Source: Clostridia bacterium (GTDB taxonomy: Bacteria > Bacillota > Clostridia > Oscillospirales > CAG-272). Taken from it: a stretch of 64,000 nt of DNA. Position numbers and translations under genes: made by a program. Of the stretch, positions 32,996 through 41,464 are shown piece by piece; the stretch's first letter is position 1, and each line of letters starts with the position of its first letter. The DNA lies in contig JAGATD010000049.1 of the NCBI GenBank assembly GCA_017621415.1, forward strand, positions 1 to 64,000, given 5' to 3'. A model generated the notes under the pieces. The model saw only the letters and a list, made by a program, of their open reading frames with translations. It was not told the DNA's origin and did no database searches.

Positions 32996-33715
32996 ATGGG
33001 GTCCAAAATAAAGCTTTTGGCATTTGACCTTGACGGCACGGTTACTCAGCACAAATCTCAGATTGAAAAGGACAATTTAGAGCTTTTTACCGCTCTTTCA
33101 AAAAAATACAGGCTTCTTATGGTAGGCGCAGGCGGCTGCATGAGAATTTTTAATCAGCTTCAAAAATTTCCCATTGATATCATAGGCAACTACGGACTCC
33201 AGTTTGCCAAGTACAACGAACAAACAGGCGAGCTTGAAATAAAAAGAGATGTTGTTTTACCTATTGACAAGGAAAGCGTAGACAAGAGAGCTAGGGAGCT
33301 TAGATGCCTCTTCGGGTTTACCGAATTTACGGGCGAGAGCGTTGAATATCACCCCTCGGGATGCATAACTATCGCTATTCTCGGAACAAAGGCAAATCTG
33401 TCTGACAAGCTTGTTTTTGACCCTGACAGAAGCCGCCGCAGAGCTATACATGATGATGTTAAAGCGGCATTTCCCGAATACACCGTTTTCATCGGCGGAA
33501 CATCGTCCTTCGATATGGCTCCTGCCCCATACAACAAGGCATATTCCCTCTCAGAATACTGCAGGGAGCACGGCATCTCTCACGATGAGGTGGTATACTT
33601 TGGCGACGACTACGGAAAGGGCGGAAACGACGAGTCGATTTATCTCTCTGACTTTAATTTTATTAAGATAGACGATTACAGAACTCTGCCCCAAAAGGCC
33701 GCATTTTTGCTTTAA
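32996..33715 (+). CDS. HAD phosphatase of the phosphomannomutase-like IIB type
   Basis: This 239-residue HAD protein has motif 1 FDLDGTVTQH (Asp11, Asp13), GAGGCMRIFNQL, NYGLQFAKY, and motif 4 YFGDDYGKGGNDESIY, all of which recall eukaryotic phosphomannomutase (GDKT.PGGNDYEIF). It may be a sugar-phosphate phosphatase or mutase. It starts one base after the dehydrogenase stop, so the two enzymes are tightly coupled. A natural idea is that it dephosphorylates glycerol-1-phosphate or a product of it, but that is inference only. A terminator follows. Confidence 0.78.
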   Translation: MGSKIKLLAFDLDGTVTQHKSQIEKDNLELFTALSKKYRLLMVGAGGCMRIFNQLQKFPIDIIGNYGLQFAKYNEQTGELEIKRDVVLPIDKESVDKRARELRCLFGFTEFTGESVEYHPSGCITIAILGTKANLSDKLVFDPDRSRRRAIHDDVKAAFPEYTVFIGGTSSFDMAPAPYNKAYSLSEYCREHGISHDEVVYFGDDYGKGGNDESIYLSDFNFIKIDDYRTLPQKAAFLL

Positions 33716-33722
33716 TATATAG

Positions 33723-33755
33723 AAAACCACGAGCATTTTACTGTTCGTGGTTTTT
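33723..33755. terminator. Bidirectional terminator
   Basis: AAAACCACGA (33723-33732) pairs with TCGTGGTTTT (33745-33754), between the convergent phosphatase gene and ABC transporter operon. Confidence 0.88.
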
Positions 33756-33767
33756 GTTATGCAATTA

Positions 33768-34580
33768 TTACAGCACCTTAGAGAGGAATTCCTGAAGGCG
33801 TGGGTCCTTTGGGTGGTCGAAGACATCCTCGGGTGTTCCCTGCTCCTTGATTTTTCCTTCATCTATAAAGAGTATTCTGTCGGCTACCTCTCTGGCAAAG
33901 CCCATTTCGTGAGTTACAATAACCATTGTCATTCCCTCTTTTGCCAGTTCCTTCATAAGATCGAGAACCTCGCCGACCATTTCAGGGTCGAGAGCTGAGG
34001 TAGGCTCATCAAAGAGAATCACCTTGGGGTTCATAGCCAAAGCTCTGACAATAGCAACTCGCTGCTTTTGTCCGCCCGAAAGAGTTGAGGGATAAACATC
34101 AGCCTTATCCTCAAGACCTATTCTGCGAAGCAGAGCCATTGCGCGCTCGCGCTCCTCTTTCTTTATATCTGCCTTTGTAAGCTTAGGAGCATCACCGCTT
34201 TTGGAACTGCGACGAAGCTTTTTTGTCCTTACATAAACAGGAGCAAGCATAATGTTTTCAATCACGGTCTTGTTGTTAAACAGGTTAAACTGCTGGAACA
34301 CCATTCCGATATTCTCACGGTGAACATTGATATCTATACTTGTATCCGCAATATCAACTCCCTCAAATATTATTGAGCCGGATGTGGGATCCTCCATACA
34401 GTTTATACAGCGGAGAAATGTTGATTTTCCGCAGCCTGACGGACCGATTATTGCTATTTGATCGCCGTTATGAATATCAAGGTCTATTCCGCCAAGAACT
34501 TCGTGGTTGCCAAAGCTCTTATGCAGGTCCTTAATGGAAAAAAGCACCTCGGAGGTTGATTCTATTTTTTTACTTTCCAT
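33768..34580 (-). CDS. Amino-acid ABC transporter ATP-binding protein
   Basis: This 270-residue ATPase powers uptake of polar amino acids (GlnQ/HisP type). Walker [10 protein letters not shown] at about 43-51, Q-loop MVFQQFNLF, signature LSGGQKQR, Walker [13 protein letters not shown] and the H-loop IVTHEMGF are all intact. A 25-residue Lys/Arg-rich insertion ([19 protein letters not shown]) after the Q-loop is unusual for the family. It is the last gene of the leftward importer operon, 12 bases after the permease gene. Confidence 0.94.
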   Translation of the reverse strand: MESKKIESTSEVLFSIKDLHKSFGNHEVLGGIDLDIHNGDQIAIIGPSGCGKSTFLRCINCMEDPTSGSIIFEGVDIADTSIDINVHRENIGMVFQQFNLFNNKTVIENIMLAPVYVRTKKLRRSSKSGDAPKLTKADIKKEERERAMALLRRIGLEDKADVYPSTLSGGQKQRVAIVRALAMNPKVILFDEPTSALDPEMVGEVLDLMKELAKEGMTMVIVTHEMGFAREVADRILFIDEGKIKEQGTPEDVFDHPKDPRLQEFLSKVL

Positions 34581-34592
34581 TTTACTACCTCC

Positions 34593-35285
34593 TTATCTTC
34601 TGTCGCCTGCGCGCAGACGCTTTTCAATTCCCTTAATTCCAAAGCTAAGGGTGTAAACTATCGCAAGATAGAAGCAGGCAGCCACCGACATAGGCACTAT
34701 GTAACTTGCCATATTATTACCTGCGCCGATTACCTTTGCCGCCTGAGTAAGGTCATACATTCCTATCATACTTACGATAGAAGTTTCCTTGATAAGGGCT
34801 ATAAGCTCGTTACCAATGGCGGGAATAACATTCTTTACAGCCTGAGGGATTACTATTTTCATAAGTGTTACGCCGTAAGGCAATCCAAGCGCACGGCCTG
34901 CCTCGGTCTGTCCGATATCAACCGAAAGAATACCGCCTCTTATACTCTCAGAAACATATGCGCCCGAATTTATACCAAATGCGATTATCGCGGTAATTTC
35001 CTGGGGGAAACCTCGAATAGCAAAAATAGCATACATCATTATGAAGAGCTGAAGCGCCATGGGTGTTCCTCTTATAACAGTTACATACACCTTGCAAATG
35101 ATTTTAGGCAGCTTCATCAAAGGAGAATCGGGACATATAGCAACAAGAGCTACAAGAGTTCCGAGAAAAAGACCCAGTATCGCAGAAAACAGCGACACAA
35201 CTAAAGTCGTTCCGAGTCCCGTAAAGAGCATACTCATATATTTGGCGGAACTGAGAAGCTCCCATATTTCAGCAAAAAAAGTCAT
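34593..35285 (-). CDS. Amino-acid ABC transporter permease
   Basis: This 230-residue inner-membrane protein is the HisM/GlnP type of permease. It has about five transmembrane segments, VIRGTPMALQLFIMM near the start of the core, and the EAA loop EAGRALGLPYGVTLMKIVIPQAV that docks the ATPase. It probably works as a homodimer, since only one permease gene is present. A hairpin with a T-tract in the 70-base gap before it may lower its expression relative to the binding protein. Confidence 0.94.
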   Translation of the reverse strand: MTFFAEIWELLSSAKYMSMLFTGLGTTLVVSLFSAILGLFLGTLVALVAICPDSPLMKLPKIICKVYVTVIRGTPMALQLFIMMYAIFAIRGFPQEITAIIAFGINSGAYVSESIRGGILSVDIGQTEAGRALGLPYGVTLMKIVIPQAVKNVIPAIGNELIALIKETSIVSMIGMYDLTQAAKVIGAGNNMASYIVPMSVAACFYLAIVYTLSFGIKGIEKRLRAGDRR

Positions 35286-35308
35286 TATATTTTTCCTCTA
35301 TAAGCACG

Positions 35309-35336
35309 GAAAAAGAACTGTGCCGCAGCACGGTTC
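35309..35336 (-). terminator. Intra-operon attenuator-like hairpin
   Basis: On the minus strand GAACCGTGC pairs with GCACAGTTC (35328-35336 with 35315-35323, one G-T pair) around CTGCG-like loop bases, followed by TTTTT. It sits between the binding-protein and permease genes. Such partial terminators commonly give extra binding protein per transporter. Confidence 0.65.
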
Positions 35337-35355
35337 TTTTCCCAAAATTCGTTTA

Positions 35356-36210
35356 TTACTTGTTAAGACCCATGTGGTTCATAACCATTTCCTGGATCTT
35401 TGCCTCACCAAGCTCAGCGAGAACTTCATTAATAGCAGTAAGAAGCTCATCGTTACCCTTGGTTACACAGATTGCATACTGCTCTTCAACAGGAGCGTCA
35501 GCCTCTCCGTCAGAACCGCTGTAATAAAGAGGATAGCACTTAAGAGACTTAGAAGAATTCTCAACAAGATACTTTGAGGGAAGCTCATCAATAATGATAA
35601 CATCTGCGGTAACACCAAGCGCATCTACAGCAGCCTGAGCATCGGGCATCTCAACGTGTGATGTGCCTGTGCCATAGAGAACACCGTTGTAACCGTAGTC
35701 TTCATCCTCCTCAGTTGCGTTTATTTCACCGTCAGTGTAGATCCAACCGGTTGTATCGATCTGAGTAGCGATCTTCTTACCGGCGAGAGCCTCCCAAACG
35801 ATGTACTCAACACCGCCCGCAGTCTTTGTAGCAACAGAAACACCGTCGGGAACGATAACGTACTGAATAGAAGTGTAATAGGGGTTAGAGAATGCAACCT
35901 TTTCCTTACGAGCCTCGGTAATTGTTATACCGGCAGCACCGCAGTCAGCCATGGTTCCGTCAGCAACATTGTCTATAATGGTGCCGAAGTCTCCGTCTTT
36001 CCAGGTAATCTTTTTACCAAGCTTCTTTCCCACAAGTTCCATGATGTCAACGTCAACACCAACAATCTCGGTACCGTCATAATACTCAAAGGGAGGGAAG
36101 TACGCATTGGTGCGAACGATAATTTCCTCTGTGTCAGCACAGGAGGAAAGCGCAAATGCTACGCCAAGCACCATTGTAAGTGCAAGAATAAGCGAAACTA
36201 TTTTTTTCAT
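35356..36210 (-). CDS. Amino-acid ABC transporter substrate-binding lipoprotein
   Basis: This 284-residue extracellular lipoprotein captures a polar amino acid for the adjacent importer. A lipoprotein signal peptide ends in the lipobox LSSC with the lipidated Cys at residue 24. The SBP family 3 signature appears in PPFEYYDGTEIVGVDVDIME near 38-57, with SNPYYTSIQYVIVPDG and a second lobe up to the C-terminus. It is the first gene of the operon, from a TTGACT-17-TATAAT promoter. The ligand cannot be read from the sequence, although the acidic/polar pocket type suggests cystine, glutamine or an acidic amino acid. Confidence 0.93.
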   Translation of the reverse strand: MKKIVSLILALTMVLGVAFALSSCADTEEIIVRTNAYFPPFEYYDGTEIVGVDVDIMELVGKKLGKKITWKDGDFGTIIDNVADGTMADCGAAGITITEARKEKVAFSNPYYTSIQYVIVPDGVSVATKTAGGVEYIVWEALAGKKIATQIDTTGWIYTDGEINATEEDEDYGYNGVLYGTGTSHVEMPDAQAAVDALGVTADVIIIDELPSKYLVENSSKSLKCYPLYYSGSDGEADAPVEEQYAICVTKGNDELLTAINEVLAELGEAKIQEMVMNHMGLNK

Positions 36211-36262
36211 TTTTTATATTCCTTTCTCTTCGGGACTTGCCCGTTTGTTTTTTGATGTCATA

Positions 36263-36291
36263 ATTATACAACAACCTCGTGCGGAAGTCAA
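36263..36291 (-). promoter_or_regulatory. Promoter of the amino-acid importer operon
   Basis: Minus strand -35 TTGACT (36286-36291), 17-base spacer, -10 TATAAT (36263-36268). Confidence 0.8.
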
Positions 36292-36472
36292 GGCTTTTTT
36301 GAAACAAAATTCGTTTTTGTTGCATTTTCATTCATTGCTTCGTTTTGATGTATCTGTTTTTGTGCAAATGTAATAAATTTTATAATAGAATTTTAATTGA
36401 TTTATTTTCATTAAATATAAAATATTAATTTCGCAAATTGGTATGCCGAATTATATGCACTCTATTCATTGT

Positions 36473-36504
36473 TTATGCATAACCATTTTGTGCATAATTA
36501 TGCA
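36473..36504. promoter_or_regulatory. ATGCAT palindrome cluster upstream of the ABC-F gene
   Basis: TTATGCATAA (36473-36482) and TGCATAATTATGCA (36491-36504) are perfect palindromes 9 bases apart, just upstream of the ABC-F promoter. A further ATATGCA lies at 36453-36459. They are candidate operator sites; the regulator is unknown. The rest of the 374-base gap (36211-36584) is AT-rich with no gene apparent. Confidence 0.45.
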
Positions 36505-36517
36505 TTTTAATTTGATA

Positions 36518-36546
36518 TTGATTTTTTTGCCGTTTTGTGGTACAAT
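36518..36546 (+). promoter_or_regulatory. Promoter of the ABC-F gene
   Basis: TTGATT (36518-36523), 17-base spacer, TACAAT (36541-36546). Confidence 0.65.
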
Positions 36547-36584
36547 ACTTGTGTTGTTTTATAAAAAATGGGAGGACTGCATTT

Positions 36585-38507
36585 ATGATTGCGCTTTCAA
36601 CTCAGGACATAAATCTGTCCTTCGGTACAGATGTTATATTAAAGGACATATCCTTTGCCGTAAATGACGGTGACAGACTTGGTATCATAGGTGTTAACGG
36701 CGCGGGAAAAACCTCGCTTTTCCGTATTCTCACAGGAAAATACACACCCGACTCGGGAGCTGTATACATTCAAAAGGGACACACTGTCGGAATTCTGGAG
36801 CAAAACCCCGACCTTTCGGCTTTGCCCGGTGAGACATCCTGCCTTGAATATATGTACACCGCCTTCCCTGACCTTCTTTTACTTGAAAAAGAAATTGAAA
36901 GATGTGAAAAAGAGCTTTCCGAGTCCACAGGAGACAAAACCATAGCACTTTCCAACACTTTGAACGACTTAAACACTCGATTTTCAAGAGAGGGCGGACT
37001 TGAATTTCGTTCGAGATGCAAGGGTATGCTTTTACGTCTCGGATTTGATGAAGAACTGATAAATCAGAAGATACGGACACTTTCCGGCGGTCAGTACACC
37101 CGTTTGGCTCTGGCAAGACTGCTTGCAACCGAGCCGGATATTCTTATGCTCGATGAGCCTACGAACCACCTGGATATTGATGCGCTCTCCTGGCTTGAGG
37201 GCTTTATCGCAAATTACAAAAAGACGGTGCTTATCGTCTCTCACGACCGTTACTTCCTTGACAGAACAACAAACAAGACTCTTTGGCTCAGATATTCAAA
37301 AGCCAGGCTTTATAACGGAAGCTATACAAAATGCAAGGCGGAAGCCGAGGCTGAGGCTGCATCTCTCGAAAAGAGATATAAGGAGCAGCAAAAGGAGATT
37401 GCCAAAATTCAGGCAAACATCGACTTTCAGCGCAGATGCAACAGAGAGCACAACTTTGTTACCATAAGGGCAAAGGAAAAGCAGCTTGCCAGAATGGAAA
37501 AGGTTGAGCTTGCGCCAAAGGAAGAAAAGAGCATCAGGCTCAGCTTCGCAACCGAGGAGGAGTCGGCAGGCGATGTTTTGGAAGCTAAGGAGCTGTCCTT
37601 CTCTTACGGCGGAAAGCCGCTTATTAATAATATTTCATTCCTTGTGAGAAGATACGAGCGTGTTTTGTTCCTTGGCCAAAACGGCTGCGGAAAATCAACT
37701 CTTATGAAGCTGATAAACTCTATGCTCACCCCAACTCACGGAAAAATCACCTTAGGCTATAACATTAAAATAGGCTACTACGATCAGGAAAACCGCGGTC
37801 TATGCGACTCGAATACTGTTTTCGAGGAACTGAGACATGAATATCCCACAAAAACCGACCTTGAGCTAAGGTCAACTCTTGCTCTATTCCTTTTCGATGC
37901 AGACGATATAACCCGAAAGGTTTCTACCCTTTCTGGAGGTGAACGAGCAAGGCTCACTCTTTCAAAGCTTATTCTTAAAAAGGTTAATCTGCTTGTCATG
38001 GACGAGCCTACAAACCATCTGGATATAAGCTCATCGGAGGCGCTTGAAAATGCGTTGCTCGCCTTTGACGGAACGATTATTGCCGTTTCTCACGACAGAT
38101 ACTTTATCAACAGGATAGCAACCAGGATAATTGAGCTTGCTCCAACCCACGAGCGCGGGATGTTTGATTACTCGCTTGAGGACTATGACGAGGCATATAC
38201 CGAATATATGCGCCTCAGAGAGTTAAAAAAGCAGTCGGCGGCAGAAAAGGAAGCAAAGAGCGCTCAGCCAACAGACTCAAAGCTCTCATACGAGGAGAGA
38301 AAAAGAGAAAACGCAGAGCGCAGAGCCAAGGAGAAAAAAAGAGAGCGGGCTGAGGCAAGAATCGAAGAGCTTGAAGCTGAAATCGAGGCTTTGGACAATG
38401 AGCTGTTCGGCGAGGCGGCAAGCGACTATGTAAGGGCTGCCGAGATTGACAAGCGAAAAGGCGAAATAGAGGAAGAGCTGCTGGAGCTTTATGGGCTTAT
38501 AATGTAA
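36585..38507 (+). CDS. ABC-F family ATPase
   Basis: This 640-residue soluble protein has two ABC ATPase domains and no membrane part, as in ABC-F translation factors that free stalled ribosomes or confer ribosome-antibiotic resistance. Domain 1 has GVNGAGKTSLF, LSGGQYTRLALARLL and LMLDEPTNHLDIDAL; domain 2 has GQNGCGKSTLM, LSGGERARLTL and LVMDEPTNHLDISSS. A charged inter-domain linker spans about 240-325. The C-terminal ~80 residues form a coiled coil rich in Glu/Arg. I chose ATG 36585 because GGAGG lies 9 bases before it; an earlier in-frame start lacks one. Which ABC-F subfamily it belongs to is not certain. Confidence 0.92.
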   Translation: MIALSTQDINLSFGTDVILKDISFAVNDGDRLGIIGVNGAGKTSLFRILTGKYTPDSGAVYIQKGHTVGILEQNPDLSALPGETSCLEYMYTAFPDLLLLEKEIERCEKELSESTGDKTIALSNTLNDLNTRFSREGGLEFRSRCKGMLLRLGFDEELINQKIRTLSGGQYTRLALARLLATEPDILMLDEPTNHLDIDALSWLEGFIANYKKTVLIVSHDRYFLDRTTNKTLWLRYSKARLYNGSYTKCKAEAEAEAASLEKRYKEQQKEIAKIQANIDFQRRCNREHNFVTIRAKEKQLARMEKVELAPKEEKSIRLSFATEEESAGDVLEAKELSFSYGGKPLINNISFLVRRYERVLFLGQNGCGKSTLMKLINSMLTPTHGKITLGYNIKIGYYDQENRGLCDSNTVFEELRHEYPTKTDLELRSTLALFLFDADDITRKVSTLSGGERARLTLSKLILKKVNLLVMDEPTNHLDISSSEALENALLAFDGTIIAVSHDRYFINRIATRIIELAPTHERGMFDYSLEDYDEAYTEYMRLRELKKQSAAEKEAKSAQPTDSKLSYEERKRENAERRAKEKKRERAEARIEELEAEIEALDNELFGEAASDYVRAAEIDKRKGEIEEELLELYGLIM

Positions 38508-38543
38508 CTTTTCAAACAAAAAAGCGAAAAAGGAGGGCTGATT

Positions 38544-39476
38544 ATGGAAACTATTAAATATGAATACGGCAAAAAGCCTAAGCTCTCCCCGTCGGTTTTA
38601 GCCCTTGGTTTTTTTGACGGTGTAACACTTGCCCACAGGGAGCTGTTGAAAGAAGCAAGAAAAATCGCAGACAAAAAAGGACTTTCTCTCGGGGTATTTA
38701 CCTTTTACTCAACCGACCCTATAAAGCCTCTTTCTGAGAGGATATACTCAACCGAGGACAAGCTTTTGCTCCTTGGCAGATGCGGTGTGGATTTTGTCAT
38801 TCTGTCAAGCTTTGATGAGCTTTCGGGGCTTTCTCCCGAGGAATTTGTTAGAATAATTTCCGAGGACCTTGGGGCATCTGTTGCTGTTTCGGGCTTTAAT
38901 TTCCGTTTTGGAAAGGGTGCGCGGGGTAATGTGGCAGATTTAAAGAGTCTTATGGAAAAAGGCGGCGGCAGTGCGGTCACCGTTAAGGAACAAACTCTTG
39001 ACGGAAAAAGCATTTCGGCAACTCTTATAAGAGAGTTGATTTCTCTTGATAAAATTGAAGAAGCAAACCACCTGCTTGGCGCTCCGTATATGCTCCGCGG
39101 CTTGGTCTCATCGGGAAAGGGGCTTGGACATTCCTTGGGATTTCCTACAGTTAACACCGATATTCCCTCGGGCAGAGCAACACCTTTAGGGGTTTATCGC
39201 TCGGCGGTTCCTATCGGCGACAGGATATATCACGCAGTTACAAATATCGGAAGCTGCCCTACCATGGGTGAAAGAAAGACCCATGCCGAAACACACATAA
39301 TTGATTACGATGGCGACCTTTACTCTAAGGATATTGAGGTTTATCTTCTCGGATACCTGAGAGATGAGATAAGATTTAACACACCGGAGGAGCTTATCGC
39401 ACAGGTCGAGGAAGATAAAAAAAGAGCAATTAAAGAAAACGGAGAACTGACATGTCAAAAACTTGGACTAAAATAA
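38544..39476 (+). CDS. ribF: Bifunctional riboflavin kinase/FAD synthetase
   Basis: This 310-residue enzyme makes FMN and then FAD from riboflavin. The N-terminal nucleotidyltransferase domain has LALGFFDGVTLAHRELL at 19-35, and GFNFRFGKGARGNVADL. The C-terminal kinase domain has GKGLGHSLGFPTVNTDIP with the nucleotide-binding PTVN, and NIGSCPTMGERKTHAETHII. It is full length. It overlaps prmA by 25 bases, so the two are coupled. It lies 37 bases after the ABC-F gene, with GGAGG before the ATG. Confidence 0.94.
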   Translation: METIKYEYGKKPKLSPSVLALGFFDGVTLAHRELLKEARKIADKKGLSLGVFTFYSTDPIKPLSERIYSTEDKLLLLGRCGVDFVILSSFDELSGLSPEEFVRIISEDLGASVAVSGFNFRFGKGARGNVADLKSLMEKGGGSAVTVKEQTLDGKSISATLIRELISLDKIEEANHLLGAPYMLRGLVSSGKGLGHSLGFPTVNTDIPSGRATPLGVYRSAVPIGDRIYHAVTNIGSCPTMGERKTHAETHIIDYDGDLYSKDIEVYLLGYLRDEIRFNTPEELIAQVEEDKKRAIKENGELTCQKLGLK

Positions 39477-40366
39477 CAGTTGTAGGCAAAACACAGGACC
39501 TTGACCGTATTACCGCGGTTATGAGTATGCTTGACAACGGACTTATGATAGAAGATTACAGCGATTTTTCTTTGAACGGTATGTACGGTGAGCTGGTTGA
39601 TGACGAGATTCTCAACGCAGACAAGGAAACTGTAAAGGTCTCGCTTTTTGTACCCGAGGAGCGCAGCTTTATTGAGTACAAAACCTTCCTTGAAACAAGA
39701 CTGCCCGCTATCGGAATTGAGGCGGTAATTGAAATTGACGGAATAGACGAGGACGACTGGGCTGAGAGCTGGAAGCAATATTACAAGCCTGTTCACCTTG
39801 ACAAAATTACCGTTGTTCCCGCATGGGAGGAGTACACTCCCGCCAAGGGGGAAATAATTGTAAGAATGGACCCGGGAATGGCATTCGGTACAGGAACCCA
39901 CGAGACAACAAGACTGGTTATTCGCCTTATGCAAAACGAAATTAAGGGCGGCGAAAGGCTTCTCGACGTTGGAACAGGATCCGGAATTCTGTCTATTTGC
40001 GCATCAAAGCTCGGTGCAGGCAGCTGTAACGCATATGACATAGACCCCACTGCTGTTAAGGTAGCGCAGGACAATGCCCTGTCCGACGGCTGCTACAATA
40101 TTACCGTCGGTGTATCCGACCTGCTAAGGGGGGTTGACCTTTCGGGCGGAAAATACGATATATGTGTTGCGAATATTGTAGCTGATATAATTATAAGAAT
40201 GCTTCCCGATGTCAGGGATTATCTGAAATGCGGCGCACCTCTCATTCTCTCCGGAATTATCGGTGAGAGAGCCGAGGAGGTAAGAGAGGCTGTTAAAGCT
40301 CAAGGATTCACGGTTGAAAAAGAGATAAGTGAAAACGACTGGGTCGGTATGCTGGTTCGAATTTAA
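39452..40366 (+). CDS. prmA: Ribosomal protein L11 methyltransferase
   Basis: This 304-residue SAM-dependent enzyme trimethylates L11. The SAM site is LLDVGTGSGILSICASKLGA at about 168-187, preceded by GMAFGTGTHETTRL, the family hallmark; NIVADIIIRMLP is motif IV. The N-terminal L11-recognition domain is at 1-100 (MSKTWTKITVVG onwards). The ATG lies inside the 3' end of ribF, 25 bases before its stop. prmA followed by rsmE is a conserved clostridial order. Confidence 0.94.
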   Translation: MSKTWTKITVVGKTQDLDRITAVMSMLDNGLMIEDYSDFSLNGMYGELVDDEILNADKETVKVSLFVPEERSFIEYKTFLETRLPAIGIEAVIEIDGIDEDDWAESWKQYYKPVHLDKITVVPAWEEYTPAKGEIIVRMDPGMAFGTGTHETTRLVIRLMQNEIKGGERLLDVGTGSGILSICASKLGAGSCNAYDIDPTAVKVAQDNALSDGCYNITVGVSDLLRGVDLSGGKYDICVANIVADIIIRMLPDVRDYLKCGAPLILSGIIGERAEEVREAVKAQGFTVEKEISENDWVGMLVRI

Positions 40367-40405
40367 AGCAGAATTGAAAATAATAATTTACATTTTGGAG
40401 CTTTT

Positions 40406-41140
40406 ATGCCTAGATTTTTTGTAAAAGAAGAAAATATTTCGGAATCAAAAGTAAATATTATCGGTGACGATGCTTTTCATATTGCCCGCTCGTTGCGTAT
40501 GGCAGTAGGAGATGAAATTACCGTATCTGACGGACAGGGTAGCGCTCTTCTGTGCAGACTTACGAGAATACGAGATGACGAATGCGAATGTGAAATACAA
40601 AAAAAGCTTGAATGCAAGACCGAGCCCCCCTTCCCTATAACATTATGTATGGCTTACCCAAAAGGAGACAAGCTTGAAACGGTTGTACAAAAGGCGGTGG
40701 AGCTTGGAGCGACAAGAATAATTCCTTTCGAGTCATCAAGATGCATAAAGCGCCCAAAGGCAGAAAAGCAGGAAAAGCAAACTCAGCGCTTAAACAGAAT
40801 TGCGGAAGAGGCGGCAAAGCAATGCGGCAGATGCACACTTCCGATAGTAACCCCTCCTATGTCTTACGCAGATATGCTTAAGGAAATATCCGAGACAGCA
40901 CTTCGCATTTTTTGTTATGAGGATGAAAATAAAAGCAGCATAAAGGACCTGCTTTCAGATACCGTGTTGCCAAAGGATGCCGCAGTTATAGTTGGAAGCG
41001 AGGGCGGTTTTTCTCATGATGAGGCAGAAGAGGCAAAAAGACAAGGCTGCTCGCTTGTAAGCCTTGGCGGCAGAATTTTAAGATGCGAGACTGCACCCGA
41101 CTTTGCCCTCTCAGCACTGATTTATCGTTTTGAGCTTTGA
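40406..41140 (+). CDS. rsmE: 16S rRNA (uracil-1498-N3)-methyltransferase
   Basis: This 244-residue SPOUT-class enzyme methylates U1498 in the decoding centre. The N-terminal PUA-like domain covers 1-75 (MPRFFVKEENI, FHIARSLRMAVGDEITVSDG). The knotted SAM-binding C-terminus has VVQKAVELGATRIIPFESSR, VIVGSEGGFSHDEAEEAK and VSLGGRILRCETAPDFALSA. It starts 39 bases after prmA. The 324-base gap downstream holds only promoter-like sequence. Confidence 0.95.
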   Translation: MPRFFVKEENISESKVNIIGDDAFHIARSLRMAVGDEITVSDGQGSALLCRLTRIRDDECECEIQKKLECKTEPPFPITLCMAYPKGDKLETVVQKAVELGATRIIPFESSRCIKRPKAEKQEKQTQRLNRIAEEAAKQCGRCTLPIVTPPMSYADMLKEISETALRIFCYEDENKSSIKDLLSDTVLPKDAAVIVGSEGGFSHDEAEEAKRQGCSLVSLGGRILRCETAPDFALSALIYRFEL

Positions 41141-41339
41141 TTTTTCTTCCTAAGTATTATATATACGCGCTGTCATATTCGGCTTTATGCAAACTGCATA
41201 ATTTGCAATCTGAACAAATTTCAGCAGTCAAAAAGCGAAAAAAAGCCAAAGATTGACACTTTTTTTGGCTCCTGTTGTTATATTTTACAAAGTTTTATCA
41301 CTTTTTTTGTGAGTTTTTAAAACTTTTTTTAAAAAACTA

Positions 41340-41368
41340 TTGAAAAATGTTAAAAAATGAGTTAAAAT
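41340..41368 (+). promoter_or_regulatory. Candidate promoter of the CdaR-like gene
   Basis: TTGAAA (41340-41345), 17-base spacer, TAAAAT (41363-41368), 96 bases before the ATG. A weaker TTGACA (41253-41258) with TGTTAT lies further up, overlapped by an AGCCAAA/TTTGGCT inverted repeat. The rest of the gap 41141-41464 is AT-rich and holds no gene I can support. Confidence 0.5.
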
Positions 41369-41464
41369 ATAGTACAGTATTTACAAATCCTCATTCAGCG
41401 CGTTCAAAAGGCACTTTATGAGCGATTTTATTTTTTGTTGACTTCAATTAAGGAAGGTTTTATT

